A DNA stretch of 64,000 nt from positions 1,116,001 through 1,180,000 of the forward strand of contig NSGV01000002.1 of NCBI GenBank assembly GCA_002300355.1, given 5' to 3'. Shown here one piece after another: positions 37,487-47,216 of this stretch (position 1 is its first letter; each line of letters opens with the position of its first letter). The position numbers were made by a program, and so were the translations under genes. The notes beneath the pieces are model-generated. The model had not been told where the DNA came from. It was given only the letters and a program-made list of their open reading frames with translations, and made no database searches. This DNA is from Streptomyces sp. TLI_235. GTDB taxonomy: Bacteria > Actinomycetota > Actinomycetes > Streptomycetales > Streptomycetaceae.

Positions 37487-39205
37487 TCAGACCGCCCACC
37501 ATACGGTGCTGTCCGCCGGCAGCAGAATCTCGCCGTCCACGGCCCCGGTGTCCGCGGAGGACAGCAGGATACGTCCGGGGGCGGTGATCCGGACCGGCTC
37601 CCCGGTGGTGTTGGAGGTGCAGACGAACGAGCCCTGCGCGCTGTCCCGGCGGAAGGCGAGGACGCCCTCCGGCGACTCCAGCCAGGTCACCTCGGTGCCG
37701 GCGCCGAGCGCGGGGTGCTCGCGGCGGACGGCCAGCGCCGAGCGGTAGAGCTCCAGGGTGGAGGTCGGGTCGCCGGTCTGGACCTCGACGCTGAGCTCGG
37801 CCCACTCGGCCGGCTGCGGCAGCCAGCTCGGGCCGCCCGCGGCGGGGCCGAAGCCGTACGGGGCCTCGGTGCCGGACCACGGGATCGGCACCCGGCAGCC
37901 GTCGCGGAAGCCGTCCTGGCCGGAGGCCCGGAAGAAGGACGGGTCCTGGCGGACCTCGTCGGGCAGGTCGGTGACGTCCGGCAGGCCGAGCTCCTCGCCC
38001 TGGTAGACGTACGCGGAGCCGGGCAGGGCCAGCATCAGCAGGCTGGCGGCGCGGGCGCGGCGCAGGCCGAGCTCGCGGTCGCCGGCGGTGCGGATCTGGG
38101 TGCCCAGGCCCGGCTCGTTGGCGAACCGGGTGGCGTGCCGGGTGACGTCGTGGTTGGAGAGCACCCAGGTGGTGGGGGCGTCGACCGGGCGCATCGAGTC
38201 GAGCGAGACGTCGATCACCTCACGCAGCTCGGCGGCGTCCCAGGAGGTGCCCAGGTACTGGAAGTTGAAGGCCTGGTGCAGCTCGTCGGGGCGGACGTAG
38301 TTGGCGGTGCGCCGGACGGTCGGGGTCCACGCCTCGGCGACGCCGATCCGCTGGCCCGGGTACTCGTCGAGGATCTTGCGCCACTCGCGGTAGATCTCGT
38401 GGACGCCGTCCTGGTCGAAGAAGGGCATCACGTCGTTGCCGAGCAGCTTGAGCTGGTCGCCGGCGCCGATGTCGGGCAGGCCGGCCTCCTTGACCATGCC
38501 GTGCGCGACGTCGATCCGGAAGCCGTCGACGCCCATGTCCAGCCAGAACCGCAGGATCGAGCGGAACTCGTCGGCGACGGCCCGGTTCTCCCAGTTGAAG
38601 TCGGGCTGCTCGGGGGCGAAGAGGTGCAGGTACCACTCGCCCGGGGTGCCGTCCGGGTTGACGGAGCGGGTCCAGGCCGGACCGCCGAAGATCGACTCCC
38701 AGTTGTTGGGCGGCAGCTCGCCGTTCTCGCCCTTGCCGGGACGGAAGTGGTAGCGGTCGCGCAGAGGGGACGCAGGGCCCTCGCGCAGCGCGCGCTGGAA
38801 CCACTCGTGCTGGTCGGAGGAGTGGTTGGGGACGAGGTCGACGATGATCCGCAGGCCGAGCCCGTGCGCGTCCCGGATGAGCCCGTCGGCGTCCAGCAGG
38901 GTGCCGAACATCGGGTCCACCGCGCGGTAGTCGGAGACGTCGTAGCCGGCGTCGGCCTGCGGGGAGGCGTAGAACGGGGAGAGCCAGACCGCGTCGACGC
39001 CGAGGTCGCGCAGGTAGGGCAGGCGGCTTCGGATGCCCGGCAGGTCGCCCATGCCGTCGCCGTTGGAGTCGGCGAAACTGCGCGGGTACACCTGGTAGAT
39101 GACCGCATCCCGCCACCAGCCTCTGCTCGCGCCCGCACTCGCTGCGAGGGGCTCGGCGGCGGGGACGGGGGCGGGCCGGGAGGCGTCGGCCAGGTTCTGG
39201 GTCAT
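37487..39205 (-). CDS. aglA: Alpha-glucosidase, GH13 (AglA)
   Basis: The 572-residue cytoplasmic enzyme hydrolyses maltose and short maltodextrins to glucose. GH13 regions are complete: WWRDAVIYQVYPRSFADSNG, region I IIVDLVPNHSS, region II DGFRIDVAHG (nucleophile Asp, about residue 228), region III with acid Glu in GVAEAW (about 290), region IV with Asp in VLSNHDVTRH (about 352). No signal peptide is present. It follows malG by 104 bases, as in S. coelicolor. Confidence 0.92.
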   Translation of the reverse strand: MTQNLADASRPAPVPAAEPLAASAGASRGWWRDAVIYQVYPRSFADSNGDGMGDLPGIRSRLPYLRDLGVDAVWLSPFYASPQADAGYDVSDYRAVDPMFGTLLDADGLIRDAHGLGLRIIVDLVPNHSSDQHEWFQRALREGPASPLRDRYHFRPGKGENGELPPNNWESIFGGPAWTRSVNPDGTPGEWYLHLFAPEQPDFNWENRAVADEFRSILRFWLDMGVDGFRIDVAHGMVKEAGLPDIGAGDQLKLLGNDVMPFFDQDGVHEIYREWRKILDEYPGQRIGVAEAWTPTVRRTANYVRPDELHQAFNFQYLGTSWDAAELREVIDVSLDSMRPVDAPTTWVLSNHDVTRHATRFANEPGLGTQIRTAGDRELGLRRARAASLLMLALPGSAYVYQGEELGLPDVTDLPDEVRQDPSFFRASGQDGFRDGCRVPIPWSGTEAPYGFGPAAGGPSWLPQPAEWAELSVEVQTGDPTSTLELYRSALAVRREHPALGAGTEVTWLESPEGVLAFRRDSAQGSFVCTSNTTGEPVRITAPGRILLSSADTGAVDGEILLPADSTVWWAV

Positions 39206-39309
39206 GGGTCAGTCATCCCTTGGGGATTCGTGGCGAACAGAGCGTGGTGTGACGGTACGTCAGCCAATCGGCGCCGGCCGGTACTTCGGCCGTTCGGGGC
39301 GCGCAGCTG

Positions 39310-40215
39310 TCAGGACTTGGCGGCACCGGCGGTCAGTCCGGTGACGAGGTGGCGCTGAACGAGGTAGAAGACCAGGGCGGCGGGCAGCGCGATCAGCACC
39401 GAGGTGGTGGCCATCAGCTGCCACTGGTGGTCGTGCTCGCTGATGAAGGACTGCAGGCCGACCGCGAGGGTGTACTTGTCGGAGCTGAGCATGAAGGTCG
39501 AGGCGAAGGCGACCTCGGCCCAGGCGGTGAGGAAGGAGTAGAAGGCGGCGACGGCCAGGCCCGGGCGGGCCAGCGGCAGGATCAGCCGCCAGAAGGTGCC
39601 GAACGGGGAGAGCCCGTCGACCCGGCCGGCCTCGTCGATCTCCACCGGGATGGTGTCGAAGTAGCCCTTCAGCAGCCAGGCGCAGTACGGGACGGTGGTG
39701 CCCGAGTAGACCAGGATCAGGCCGAAGTAGCTGTCCAGCAGCTGGAGGCTGGACAGGATGTAGTACATCGGCACGATCAGCACGGCGATCGGGAACATCT
39801 GGGTCACCAGCAGCGTCCACATCAGCTGCTTGTGGCCGGCGAAGCGCATCCGGGAGACGGCGTAGCCGGTGCTCGCGGCGAGCATGACGCCGACGACGGT
39901 GGTGCCGCCGGCGACGATCACCGAGTTGCCGAACCAGCTGAAGAAGTCGGTGTCGTTGAGCACCGTGGTGTAGTTCGACAGGGTGGCCTTGCCGAGGATC
40001 TGACCCGGGTGCAGGTAGTCCATGTCGTCGGGGCCGAGCGAGATGTAGGCGATGTAGACGACGGGGAAGAGCGCGATCAGGCTGGCGGTGATCAGCGCGA
40101 GGTGGCTGAGCACGGTGGCGAGCGGGCTGCGCTGCTCACGGCCGCGGACCTTGGCCGGCCGGGCGGCGTGGGCGGCCGCGGAGCGGGCGGCCGGGCGTTC
40201 GGTGGTGGTGGTCAT
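39310..40215 (-). CDS. malG: Maltose/maltodextrin ABC transporter permease (MalG)
   Basis: The 301-residue protein has six membrane segments and the permease EAA loop EIDEAGRVDGLSPFGTFWRL (about residues 195-215) that docks on the ATPase. The N-terminal tail RSAAAHAARPAKVRGREQRS is polar and cytoplasmic. It works with MalF, MalE and a separate multiple-sugar ATPase (MsiK type) that is not in this window. Confidence 0.93.
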   Translation of the reverse strand: MTTTTERPAARSAAAHAARPAKVRGREQRSPLATVLSHLALITASLIALFPVVYIAYISLGPDDMDYLHPGQILGKATLSNYTTVLNDTDFFSWFGNSVIVAGGTTVVGVMLAASTGYAVSRMRFAGHKQLMWTLLVTQMFPIAVLIVPMYYILSSLQLLDSYFGLILVYSGTTVPYCAWLLKGYFDTIPVEIDEAGRVDGLSPFGTFWRLILPLARPGLAVAAFYSFLTAWAEVAFASTFMLSSDKYTLAVGLQSFISEHDHQWQLMATTSVLIALPAALVFYLVQRHLVTGLTAGAAKS

Positions 40216-40264
40216 CGGGTACCTGCCTCGTGGATGTCGCTGGTCTGCTGGATGCGCGCGGCGG

Positions 40265-41266
40265 TCAGCCGTTCGCCTGCTCGTTGCGGGCCAGCCAACG
40301 GCGGTAGAAGCTGGTGAAGACGATCAGGAGCGAGAGCAGCAGGACGCCGTAGGTGGCGGACTGCGCGTAGTCGCGGGGCATCTGGCCGAAGCCGAGGCGG
40401 TAGGCCCAGGTGACCAGGATCTGGGCGTCGGGCGCGCCGTTGCCGAACAGCAGGAAGATGACGGCGAACTGGTTGAACGTCCAGATGACGCCGAGCAGGA
40501 CGACGGTGCTGCTGACGGTGCGCAGGCCCGGCAGGGTCACGTAGCGGAAGCGCTGCCACGGGGAGGCGCCGTCCATCTCGGCGGCCTCGTACAGCTCGGC
40601 CGGGATGGACTGCAGGCCGCCGAGCAGGGAGACCATCATGAAGGGCACGCCGACCCAGGTGTTGACGGTGATCGCGGCGGCCTTCTGGGCCAGCGGGTCG
40701 GAGAGCCAGCCGGGCTCGGGCAGGCCGACCGAGCCGAGGATGCCGTTGATCGCGCCGCCGTCGGCGAGCATCAGGCGCCAGGAGAACACGGTGACGAAGG
40801 TCGGCACCGCCCAGGGCAGGATGAGCATCATGCGGTAGAGGCCGCGGCCGCGGAGCTTCTGGTTGAGCAGCAGGGCGAGGGCGAGGCCGATGGTGTAGTG
40901 CAGGACGACGCAGATGGCCGTCCAGGCGATCGTCCACACGAAGTGCGACCAGAAGCGGTCGTACGAGCCGGGGCCCCAGAGCACGTCGGCGTAGTTGTGC
41001 AGGCCGACGAAGTTGAAGCTGTCCGGGATGTGGTTGACGCCGATCTGGCGGCCGGTGTTGAGGCTGGTGGCGTCGGTGAGCGTCAGGTAGACGCCGCGCA
41101 CGAGCGGGTAGCCGACCAGCACGCCGAGCACGATCACGACCGGCGCGATCATGGCGTAGGCGTACCAGTACTTGCTGTACGAGAGCTTGAGGCGCTGCAC
41201 GAGGCCCGGACGCGGTTCGCGGCCGCGGCGGCTCTTACCGGGAGCGCCCTGCACGGCGACTGCCAT
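40265..41266 (-). CDS. malF: Maltose/maltodextrin ABC transporter permease (MalF)
   Basis: The 333-residue protein has six to seven membrane segments beginning YWYAYAMIAPVVIVLGVLVG, and an EAA loop LYEAAEMDGASPWQRFRYVT (about residues 240-255). ATG at 41266 is used, with AGG about eight bases upstream; GTG 41275 is possible. It follows malE, with a strong hairpin in between, and precedes malG by 49 bases. Confidence 0.93.
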   Translation of the reverse strand: MAVAVQGAPGKSRRGREPRPGLVQRLKLSYSKYWYAYAMIAPVVIVLGVLVGYPLVRGVYLTLTDATSLNTGRQIGVNHIPDSFNFVGLHNYADVLWGPGSYDRFWSHFVWTIAWTAICVVLHYTIGLALALLLNQKLRGRGLYRMMLILPWAVPTFVTVFSWRLMLADGGAINGILGSVGLPEPGWLSDPLAQKAAAITVNTWVGVPFMMVSLLGGLQSIPAELYEAAEMDGASPWQRFRYVTLPGLRTVSSTVVLLGVIWTFNQFAVIFLLFGNGAPDAQILVTWAYRLGFGQMPRDYAQSATYGVLLLSLLIVFTSFYRRWLARNEQANG

Positions 41267-41335
41267 TGTTGACACCTTTTCGGGAGGTCCGCCGTCTCGC
41301 GTCGGCGACTGGGTCTTCGTACGGGGGTGGCCGAC

Positions 41336-41370
41336 GGCCGCCCGGCCCACCAGGGGTGGGCCGGGCGGCC
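41336..41370 (-). promoter_or_regulatory. Intercistronic hairpin between malE and malF
   Basis: GGCCGCCCGGCCCA (41336-41349) and TGGGCCGGGCGGCC (41357-41370) form a perfect 14-bp stem with a 7-base loop, seven bases past the malE stop. Such hairpins partly end transcription or protect the malE mRNA, giving more binding protein than permease. Confidence 0.75.
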
Positions 41371-41377
41371 GGAGGGC

Positions 41378-42661
41378 TTACTTGGCGAAGCCGGGGAGGA
41401 GCTTCGCGTAGTCGACGGCGGTGGCGTCCAGGCCGGCCTTGGTGTCGGCCTGGCCCTGGACGATCTTGCCGAGGTTGGTGCCGATCGAGCCGAACAGCGA
41501 GGAGTACTCGGGCAGCTCGGGCCGCGGCTGGGCGGAGCTCAGGATGGCCTGGTAGCCCGCGATGCCCAGGTTGGCCTTGACCTCGGCGGTGTAGGCGTCA
41601 CCGCGGGTCGGCAGGGTGGAGTTCTTCAGCGCGAGGGTGGTCTGGCTCTCGGCCGAGGTCAGGAACGCGGCGAGCTTCTCGGCAGCGGCCTTGTGGGCGG
41701 CGTCGGAGCCGGCGTAGACGGAGACGTTGTGGCCGCCGGTGGGGGCGCCGGCCTTGCCGGTGGAGCCGGCCGGGACGGCCGCGATGCCGAGGTTGGCCTT
41801 GTTCGCGAACGCGGTGCCCTTGTAGATGTTGGTGATCTCCCAGGGACCCTGGATGATCATCGCGACCTTGCCGGTATTGAAGGCGTCCATCATGTGGGCG
41901 TACGAGTCGGTGGTCACGTCGGCCTTGGCGGTGCCGGGCGAGGTGAACATCGACTTGTAGGTCTCGACGGCCTTGACGGCCTCCGGCGAGTTGATGGTGA
42001 TCTTCTTGCCGGCCGCGTCCACCATGTTGGTGCCCTCGCCGAACAGGAACGGCATGGCGTAGTAGCCGTCGCCGGCCCGCATGAAGAAGCCGTCCACGCC
42101 GGCCTTCTCCTTGACCAGGGCGGCGTCGGCCTTCAGCTCGTCCCAGGTGGCGGGGGCCTTGGTGATGCCGGCCTTGGTGAAGAGCTCCTTGTTGTAGAGC
42201 AGGCCGAGGGTGTCGGTGACCAGCGGGGCGCCGTAGGTCTTGCCCTCGTACTTGGCCTGCTGGATCAGGCTCGGCTGGAAGGAGGACGCGTCGGGGAGCG
42301 CCGGGGTGCCGTCCAGCGGCTCCAGGAAGCCGGCCTTGGCGAAGGCGGAGGTCCAGCCGACCTCGGCGCGGAAGGCGTCCGGGGCGCCCTTGGCGCCCAT
42401 CGCGGTCTGCAGCTTGTTCTGCGCCTGGTCGAACGGCACGTTGACGAAGTTGACCTTGATGTTCGGGTTGGCGGCCTCGAACTTCTGGACGAGCGCCTGG
42501 TAGGTCGGAGCCTCGTTGGTGGCGTTGGACGTGTCCCAGTAGGTGATGGTGACCGGTCCGCCGTCGCCCTTGGCGTCCGAGCCGGAGCCGCTGCTGCCAC
42601 AGGCTGCAAGAGATACCGCAAGGGCCGCAACGAGAGCGGAGGCCGCGATGCCACGCCGCAT
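41378..42661 (-). CDS. malE: Maltose/maltodextrin-binding lipoprotein (MalE)
   Basis: The 427-residue protein is the extracellular binding subunit of the transporter. The signal peptide MRRGIAASALVAALAVSLAA ends at lipobox Cys-21 (LAACGSS). The mature part is a cluster-1 solute-binding protein: ITYWDTSNATNEAPTYQALV, then KVAMIIQGPWEITNIYKGTA and a C-terminal hinge. ATG at 42661 follows AGGAG by seven bases. It is the first gene of the operon. Confidence 0.93.
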   Translation of the reverse strand: MRRGIAASALVAALAVSLAACGSSGSGSDAKGDGGPVTITYWDTSNATNEAPTYQALVQKFEAANPNIKVNFVNVPFDQAQNKLQTAMGAKGAPDAFRAEVGWTSAFAKAGFLEPLDGTPALPDASSFQPSLIQQAKYEGKTYGAPLVTDTLGLLYNKELFTKAGITKAPATWDELKADAALVKEKAGVDGFFMRAGDGYYAMPFLFGEGTNMVDAAGKKITINSPEAVKAVETYKSMFTSPGTAKADVTTDSYAHMMDAFNTGKVAMIIQGPWEITNIYKGTAFANKANLGIAAVPAGSTGKAGAPTGGHNVSVYAGSDAAHKAAAEKLAAFLTSAESQTTLALKNSTLPTRGDAYTAEVKANLGIAGYQAILSSAQPRPELPEYSSLFGSIGTNLGKIVQGQADTKAGLDATAVDYAKLLPGFAK

Positions 42662-42796
42662 GAGAACTCCTAGGAAAGGTGGGGGTGCCCGAATTGGTGG
42701 AGGACCGCGCATAATGGCTGTCCCGTGCCGACTGCGCCGTTGCCGCCGTCGGGCTTGTGGAGGAACGTAACAGCGGCGAAAGCCAACCTGAAAGCC

Positions 42797-42817
42797 CTTG
42801 CAGCAACTTTCTGCAAG
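42797..42817. promoter_or_regulatory. MalR operator upstream of malE
   Basis: CTTGCAG (42797-42803) and CTGCAAG (42811-42817) are perfect inverted arms with spacer CAACTTT. The CTTGCAG/CTGCAAG word is of the type bound by streptomycete MalR. It lies about 140 bases upstream of the malE ATG. Confidence 0.7.
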
Positions 42818-42922
42818 CGTCATTCAGATCGTTACATCCGCGTGTCCTCCGAGTTGCCGACCCGCGAATCACCGCGTCGATCCGGGTGGCCTGCATCACT
42901 CCAGCTCAACCCGGGCATGCGA

Positions 42923-42964
42923 ACGGCCCGTGTCGACCGGGGGATCCCCGGCGGCACGGGCCGT
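42923..42964 (-). terminator. Terminator downstream of aldose 1-epimerase
   Basis: ACGGCCCGTG (42923-42932) pairs with CACGGGCCGT (42955-42964), and an inner CCGGGG/CCCCGG stem extends it. Confidence 0.65.
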
Positions 42965-43029
42965 CGTTGCGGAGCTTTCAGCAATCTGTCTCGGCGGACG
43001 GACACCCGGCCCGCCTCCGGCCTCCGTCC

Positions 43030-44097
43030 TCAGGCGGTGCCGAGGCGCAGCACCGTGGTCGAGCGGAACTCCTCGCCCGGCCGCAGCAGCGTCGACGGGT
43101 AGGAGGGCCGGTGCGGCGAGTCCGGGTGGTGCTGGGTCTCCAGGGCGACGCCGGCGTAGGGGCCGTACGAGACGCCGCGGGCGCCGGCGACCGCGCCGTG
43201 GAAGCCGTTGGCGGTGTAGACCTGGATGCCCGGCTCGGTGGTGAGCACCTCCAGGGTGCGGCCGCTCTCCGGGTCCTCCAGCAGGGCGGCGCGGGCCGGG
43301 GTGCCGTCGGCCGGGCGGTCGCGCAGCACCCAGTTGTGGTCGTACCCGTGGGCGGCGACGATCTGCGGGTGGTTCTCGGCGATGCCCTTGCCGAGCGGTC
43401 GCGCGGTGGTGAAGTCGAAGGGGGTGCCGGCCACCGCCTCGAACGGGCCGAGCGGGATCTGCCGGGCGTCCACCGGGGTGTAGTGGTCGGCGTCCAGGGT
43501 GAGCAGGTGGCCGAGCACGTCGCCGCTGCCCTCGCCGGCGAGGTTGAAGTAGGCGTGGTTGGTCAGGTTGACCACGGTGGGCTTGCTGGTGACGGCGTGG
43601 TAGTCGATGGTCAGCGCGTCCGCGGAGAGGGTGTAGGAGACCGTGACGTCGAGGCCGCCGGGGAAGCCCTGGTCCCCGTCGGGACTGTGCAGCCTCAGCC
43701 GGACGCCGCCGGGGATCTCCTCGGCCTCCCAGATGCGGTGCGCGAAGCCGTCCGGGCCGCCGTGCAGGGTGACGCCGTTGCCGGTGGGGGCGAGCGGGTG
43801 GTCCTCGCCGTCGATGGTGATCCGGGAGTCGGCGATGCGGTTGGCGTAGCGGCCAACGGTGGTGCCGAAGTGGCGGGCGGCGCCTAGGATCTGCGGGAGT
43901 TCGTCGGTGGAGAGCAGGATCTGGCCGGGCGTGCCGGAGCGGTCGGGCGCGGTGAGGGTGTGCAGGGTGGCGCCGAGGGTGAGGACGTCGGCCTGCAGCG
44001 GGCCGTTGCGCAGGGTCCAGCGCTCGATCGCCGCGCCCGCGCCGCTGGGTTCGAAGGGCCCGTGCCCGACCTCCGTGGCCTGTGCGGATGCCGCCAT
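43030..44097 (-). CDS. galM: Aldose 1-epimerase (mutarotase)
   Basis: The 355-residue enzyme interconverts alpha and beta anomers of aldoses. The catalytic His lies in VVNLTNHAYFNLAGEG (about residue 183) and the catalytic Glu in GVALETQHHPDSPH (about residue 322); HFGTTVGRYANRIADSR is also typical. GGTGAGGAG lies upstream of the ATG. It is next to the maltose operon but separated by a terminator, so it is regulated separately. Confidence 0.92.
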   Translation of the reverse strand: MAASAQATEVGHGPFEPSGAGAAIERWTLRNGPLQADVLTLGATLHTLTAPDRSGTPGQILLSTDELPQILGAARHFGTTVGRYANRIADSRITIDGEDHPLAPTGNGVTLHGGPDGFAHRIWEAEEIPGGVRLRLHSPDGDQGFPGGLDVTVSYTLSADALTIDYHAVTSKPTVVNLTNHAYFNLAGEGSGDVLGHLLTLDADHYTPVDARQIPLGPFEAVAGTPFDFTTARPLGKGIAENHPQIVAAHGYDHNWVLRDRPADGTPARAALLEDPESGRTLEVLTTEPGIQVYTANGFHGAVAGARGVSYGPYAGVALETQHHPDSPHRPSYPSTLLRPGEEFRSTTVLRLGTA

Positions 44098-44255
44098 GGC
44101 CTGCTCCTCACCGAAGCGGCCGCAACCGCCTCACCTCGACAGCTGTTCGATTATGGGCGATCTTGTCGCTCCAGGAGCAGCCTAGCCCGACCGGGGCCCG
44201 GTACGGCGCTGCTGCGCGGTACGTGCCCCGGCCGGTCGGCCGCTGCCTGCGGTGG

Positions 44256-47216
44256 TCAGAGGCCGTCGTCGGTACGGGAGTGCTTGTCGGGCAGCTCGAG
44301 GGCGGCCGCCAGGCCCTCCGGCCCGGTGCCCGCTTTGCGGTGCACGGCGGCCAGCCGGCGGTGCACCAGGCTGAGCGGCAGGTCGAGGTGTTCGGCGATC
44401 CGCTGCGGCGGCAGGCCGCGGACGGCGAGCTCGGCGACCTCCCACTCGTGCTGGCTGAGCGCGTCCTTGGAGAGGGTGCGCAGCCGATTGGGGCGCAGCC
44501 CGGAGACGGCGAGTTCGCGCCGGGCGCGGGCGACCAGGCCGTCGGCACCGCACTGCTGGGCGAGTTCCATGCCCTGGTAGAGGTATTCGCCGGCGCCCAC
44601 CAGCCGGCCGCTGCGGCGCAGCGCCGCGCCGAGGTCGACCAGCGCGTGGGCGTGCTCGTGGCCGGCCGGGGACTGGCCGAGCACCGAGACGGCCTCCTCC
44701 AGGAGGTCGACGGCGACCGGGCCGTCGGTGACGGCGGCCTGCAGCCGCAGGGCGGCGCCGACCGCGGAGGCGGAGCCGAAGTGCCGGGCGCGGTCGACCG
44801 CCAGCTGTGCGTACTCGCGGGCGGCGTCCGGATCGTCCGGGGCGAGCGCGAGTGCGAGGTGGCCGGCCCAGGGCGCCCAGACGGTGTTGTGCCGGCCGCG
44901 GGCGGTGAGCTGGTCGCCGACCTGGCGCAGCACCTTGGCGGCCTCGGTGAGTTCGCCGCGGGCCAGCAGCAGCTTGCCGTAGAGGGTGGGCGCGTCGGGC
45001 AGCACCATGGCGGTGGGGTGGTAGGGCGGTGCGAAGCGGTACTGCTCGGCGAGCTCCCAGGCCTCCTGGACGCGGCCGCGGGCGAGCAGGGTGTCGGCGA
45101 GGACGCCGACGATGTCCCACTGCAGCGGCAGGTCGGGGGCGATCCGCTCGGAGATCCGCAGGCCGCGGCGGAGGAAGTCCTCGGCCTCCAGCAGGAATCC
45201 GCGGCGGAACCGGACCAGGCCCATCAGGAAGTAGGCGAAGCCGCGGTGGGCGCCGCTCCAGCCGGCGATCTCGAACTCCATGATCGCGTCGGAGAACAGC
45301 CGTTCGGCGCGGATGAGTTCGTCGGTGTAGGTGAGGGTGAGGCCGACCAGGGCGGGCAGTTCGAAGCCCCAGGTGGTGCCCGTCCAGCCGAGCTCGGTGG
45401 GCAGCCGGCCGCCGACCAGGGCCCGGTCGGCGAGTTCGACGGCACGGGCGGCGGACTCGCCGCGCAGGGTGAGGTCCCAGGCGCGCATCGCCATCACGGC
45501 GCGTTCGGCGCTGTCCCGGCCGGTGAGCGCGTGGGCGAGCTGCTCCAGCCGGTCGGAGCGGGCGCCGGCGTCGTCCTCGTCGCGCTGGAAGGCGGCCCAC
45601 ATGAAGTGCGCGGCCTGAAGCCGCAGCCGGCCGGGGCCGGGCGGGGTGCGGTCGGCCTCCTCCTGGCAGATCTCCGCGGCCCGGGTCAGCTGCCCGGCGT
45701 GGGCCAGCGCCTCGGAGAGCCGGAAGGTGGCGTCGACCCGCAGTTCGGCGCCGAGGCCGTTCTCCGGCTCCAGTGCGATGGTGAGCTGGTTGACGGTTGC
45801 GGCCGGGTCGGTGAGCAGGGCGGAGCAGCCGAGCTCGTACATCACCTCGGCGCGGATGTCCTCGTCCGGCGGCTCGTTGAGGGCGCGCTCCAGGCAGCGC
45901 TTGGCGGCGTCGGGGGCGCCGATCGCGAGGTGCTCCTGGGCGGCCTTGCGCAGCTTGCGGACGATCGCGTCGTCGCCCTCGGGCAGCACCTCCAGCAGGT
46001 GCCGGGAGGCGGCGAGCATCGAGCCGCCGGCGTTCTCGATCGCGGTGGCCGCGATGCCGTGCATGGCCGTCTTGGTCGCGGCCGGCATGGTCAGGTAGAT
46101 CGAGGTGCCGATCAGCGGGTGGACGAACTCGAGCCGGCCGTTGGGCTGGCTGGTGAGGACACGCTGGCGGCGCAGCTGGCGGACGGACTCCTCGGCCTGG
46201 TCGGGGCCCTGGGCGGAGATGGTGGCGGCGAGGCTCTGCCGGATGTCGGTGCCGAGCAGGGCGGCGGCCCAGGCGAAGCGCAGGGTGGTGGGGCCGAGCT
46301 TGTCGAGCCAGTGCTGCAGCGTCTCGCCGCGGGCGGCGGCGGCGAGGTCGTGCAGCCGGCGGGAGTTCTCCTCGCTGGGCTCCAGCGCCTGGTCGCGGAC
46401 CTCGCGGAGCAGCGCGACGACCTCGTACGGGGTGCCGCCGGTGACGGCCCAGACCTGGCGGCAGAAGGCGTCCTCGGCCTCGCCGCCGAGTTCGGTGCGG
46501 ACGAGGTCGGCGACGGTGTCCGGGGTGAGGCGGCGCAGTTCGTGACGCTGCTGCGCGATCGACTCGACCTGGTGGCGCAGGGCGTGCGCCTTGTGGTCGA
46601 ACTCGTCGCGGTAGGCGAGGACGAGCAGCACGGGGAGTTCGCGGGAGCGGACGGCGAAGGCGGCGAGCCAGCTGAGCGACTCCTGGTCCGCCCAGTGCAG
46701 GTCGTCCACCACCATCACCAACGGAGCGCGGCGCGGCGCGAGTTGGGTGAAGACGAAGTCGAGGCCGTCGCGCACGCCCTGCGGGTCGAGCGGCTCCAGT
46801 TCGTCGGACGGCGGGACGAGGCCGATGGCGGGGCCGACGATGCCGTACCAGTTGCCGAAGACCTCCTGCTTCTCGTCCTCGGGCAGCGCGCCGAGGACGG
46901 GCTGGAGCAGTTGGCGCAGCACCCGGAAGGGCTCGTTGCGCTGGCGTTCGCCGCCGCGGGCGAAGAGCACGGTGCAGTCGGGCTGGAGCTTGGCGAGGCG
47001 GCGCACCCGGTGCAGCAGCGAGGTCTTGCCCATGCCGCCGGGGCCGGAGTAGCAGAGGACCTCGCCGATCTCGGTGCCGCCGGCGGCGAACTTGCGGCAG
47101 AGCCGGGCGACCGCCTCGTCGGCGGCGTGCAGTTCCGCGTCCCGCTCGCGGAGAGTCTCCTCGGTCGGCGAGGTGACGTACTCCTGTTCGCCCTGGCCGT
47201 TCTGATCTGCCGCCAC
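44256..47216 (-). CDS. Large ATP-binding LuxR-type regulator (LAL family)
   Basis: The 986-residue protein has an STAND/AAA ATPase part with Walker A GPGGMGKT (residues 58-65) and Walker B LVMVVDDLHWADQ (about 165-177), a long helical TPR-like middle and a C-terminal HTH (LSQHEWEVAELAVRGLPPQR, then IAEHLDLPLSLVHRRLAAVH). The HTH is shorter and less canonical than in typical LuxR. Start is GTG 47216. It is divergent from a terpene synthase gene, so it may be a pathway-specific activator. Confidence 0.82.
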   Translation of the reverse strand: MAADQNGQGEQEYVTSPTEETLRERDAELHAADEAVARLCRKFAAGGTEIGEVLCYSGPGGMGKTSLLHRVRRLAKLQPDCTVLFARGGERQRNEPFRVLRQLLQPVLGALPEDEKQEVFGNWYGIVGPAIGLVPPSDELEPLDPQGVRDGLDFVFTQLAPRRAPLVMVVDDLHWADQESLSWLAAFAVRSRELPVLLVLAYRDEFDHKAHALRHQVESIAQQRHELRRLTPDTVADLVRTELGGEAEDAFCRQVWAVTGGTPYEVVALLREVRDQALEPSEENSRRLHDLAAAARGETLQHWLDKLGPTTLRFAWAAALLGTDIRQSLAATISAQGPDQAEESVRQLRRQRVLTSQPNGRLEFVHPLIGTSIYLTMPAATKTAMHGIAATAIENAGGSMLAASRHLLEVLPEGDDAIVRKLRKAAQEHLAIGAPDAAKRCLERALNEPPDEDIRAEVMYELGCSALLTDPAATVNQLTIALEPENGLGAELRVDATFRLSEALAHAGQLTRAAEICQEEADRTPPGPGRLRLQAAHFMWAAFQRDEDDAGARSDRLEQLAHALTGRDSAERAVMAMRAWDLTLRGESAARAVELADRALVGGRLPTELGWTGTTWGFELPALVGLTLTYTDELIRAERLFSDAIMEFEIAGWSGAHRGFAYFLMGLVRFRRGFLLEAEDFLRRGLRISERIAPDLPLQWDIVGVLADTLLARGRVQEAWELAEQYRFAPPYHPTAMVLPDAPTLYGKLLLARGELTEAAKVLRQVGDQLTARGRHNTVWAPWAGHLALALAPDDPDAAREYAQLAVDRARHFGSASAVGAALRLQAAVTDGPVAVDLLEEAVSVLGQSPAGHEHAHALVDLGAALRRSGRLVGAGEYLYQGMELAQQCGADGLVARARRELAVSGLRPNRLRTLSKDALSQHEWEVAELAVRGLPPQRIAEHLDLPLSLVHRRLAAVHRKAGTGPEGLAAALELPDKHSRTDDGL

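Larger units (their letters stand above)
42662..43029. other. Intergenic region upstream of malE
   Basis: This 368-base gap contains the malE promoter region with the MalR operator (42797-42817) and the terminator of the aldose epimerase gene (42923-42964). No other feature is clear. Confidence 0.55.
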
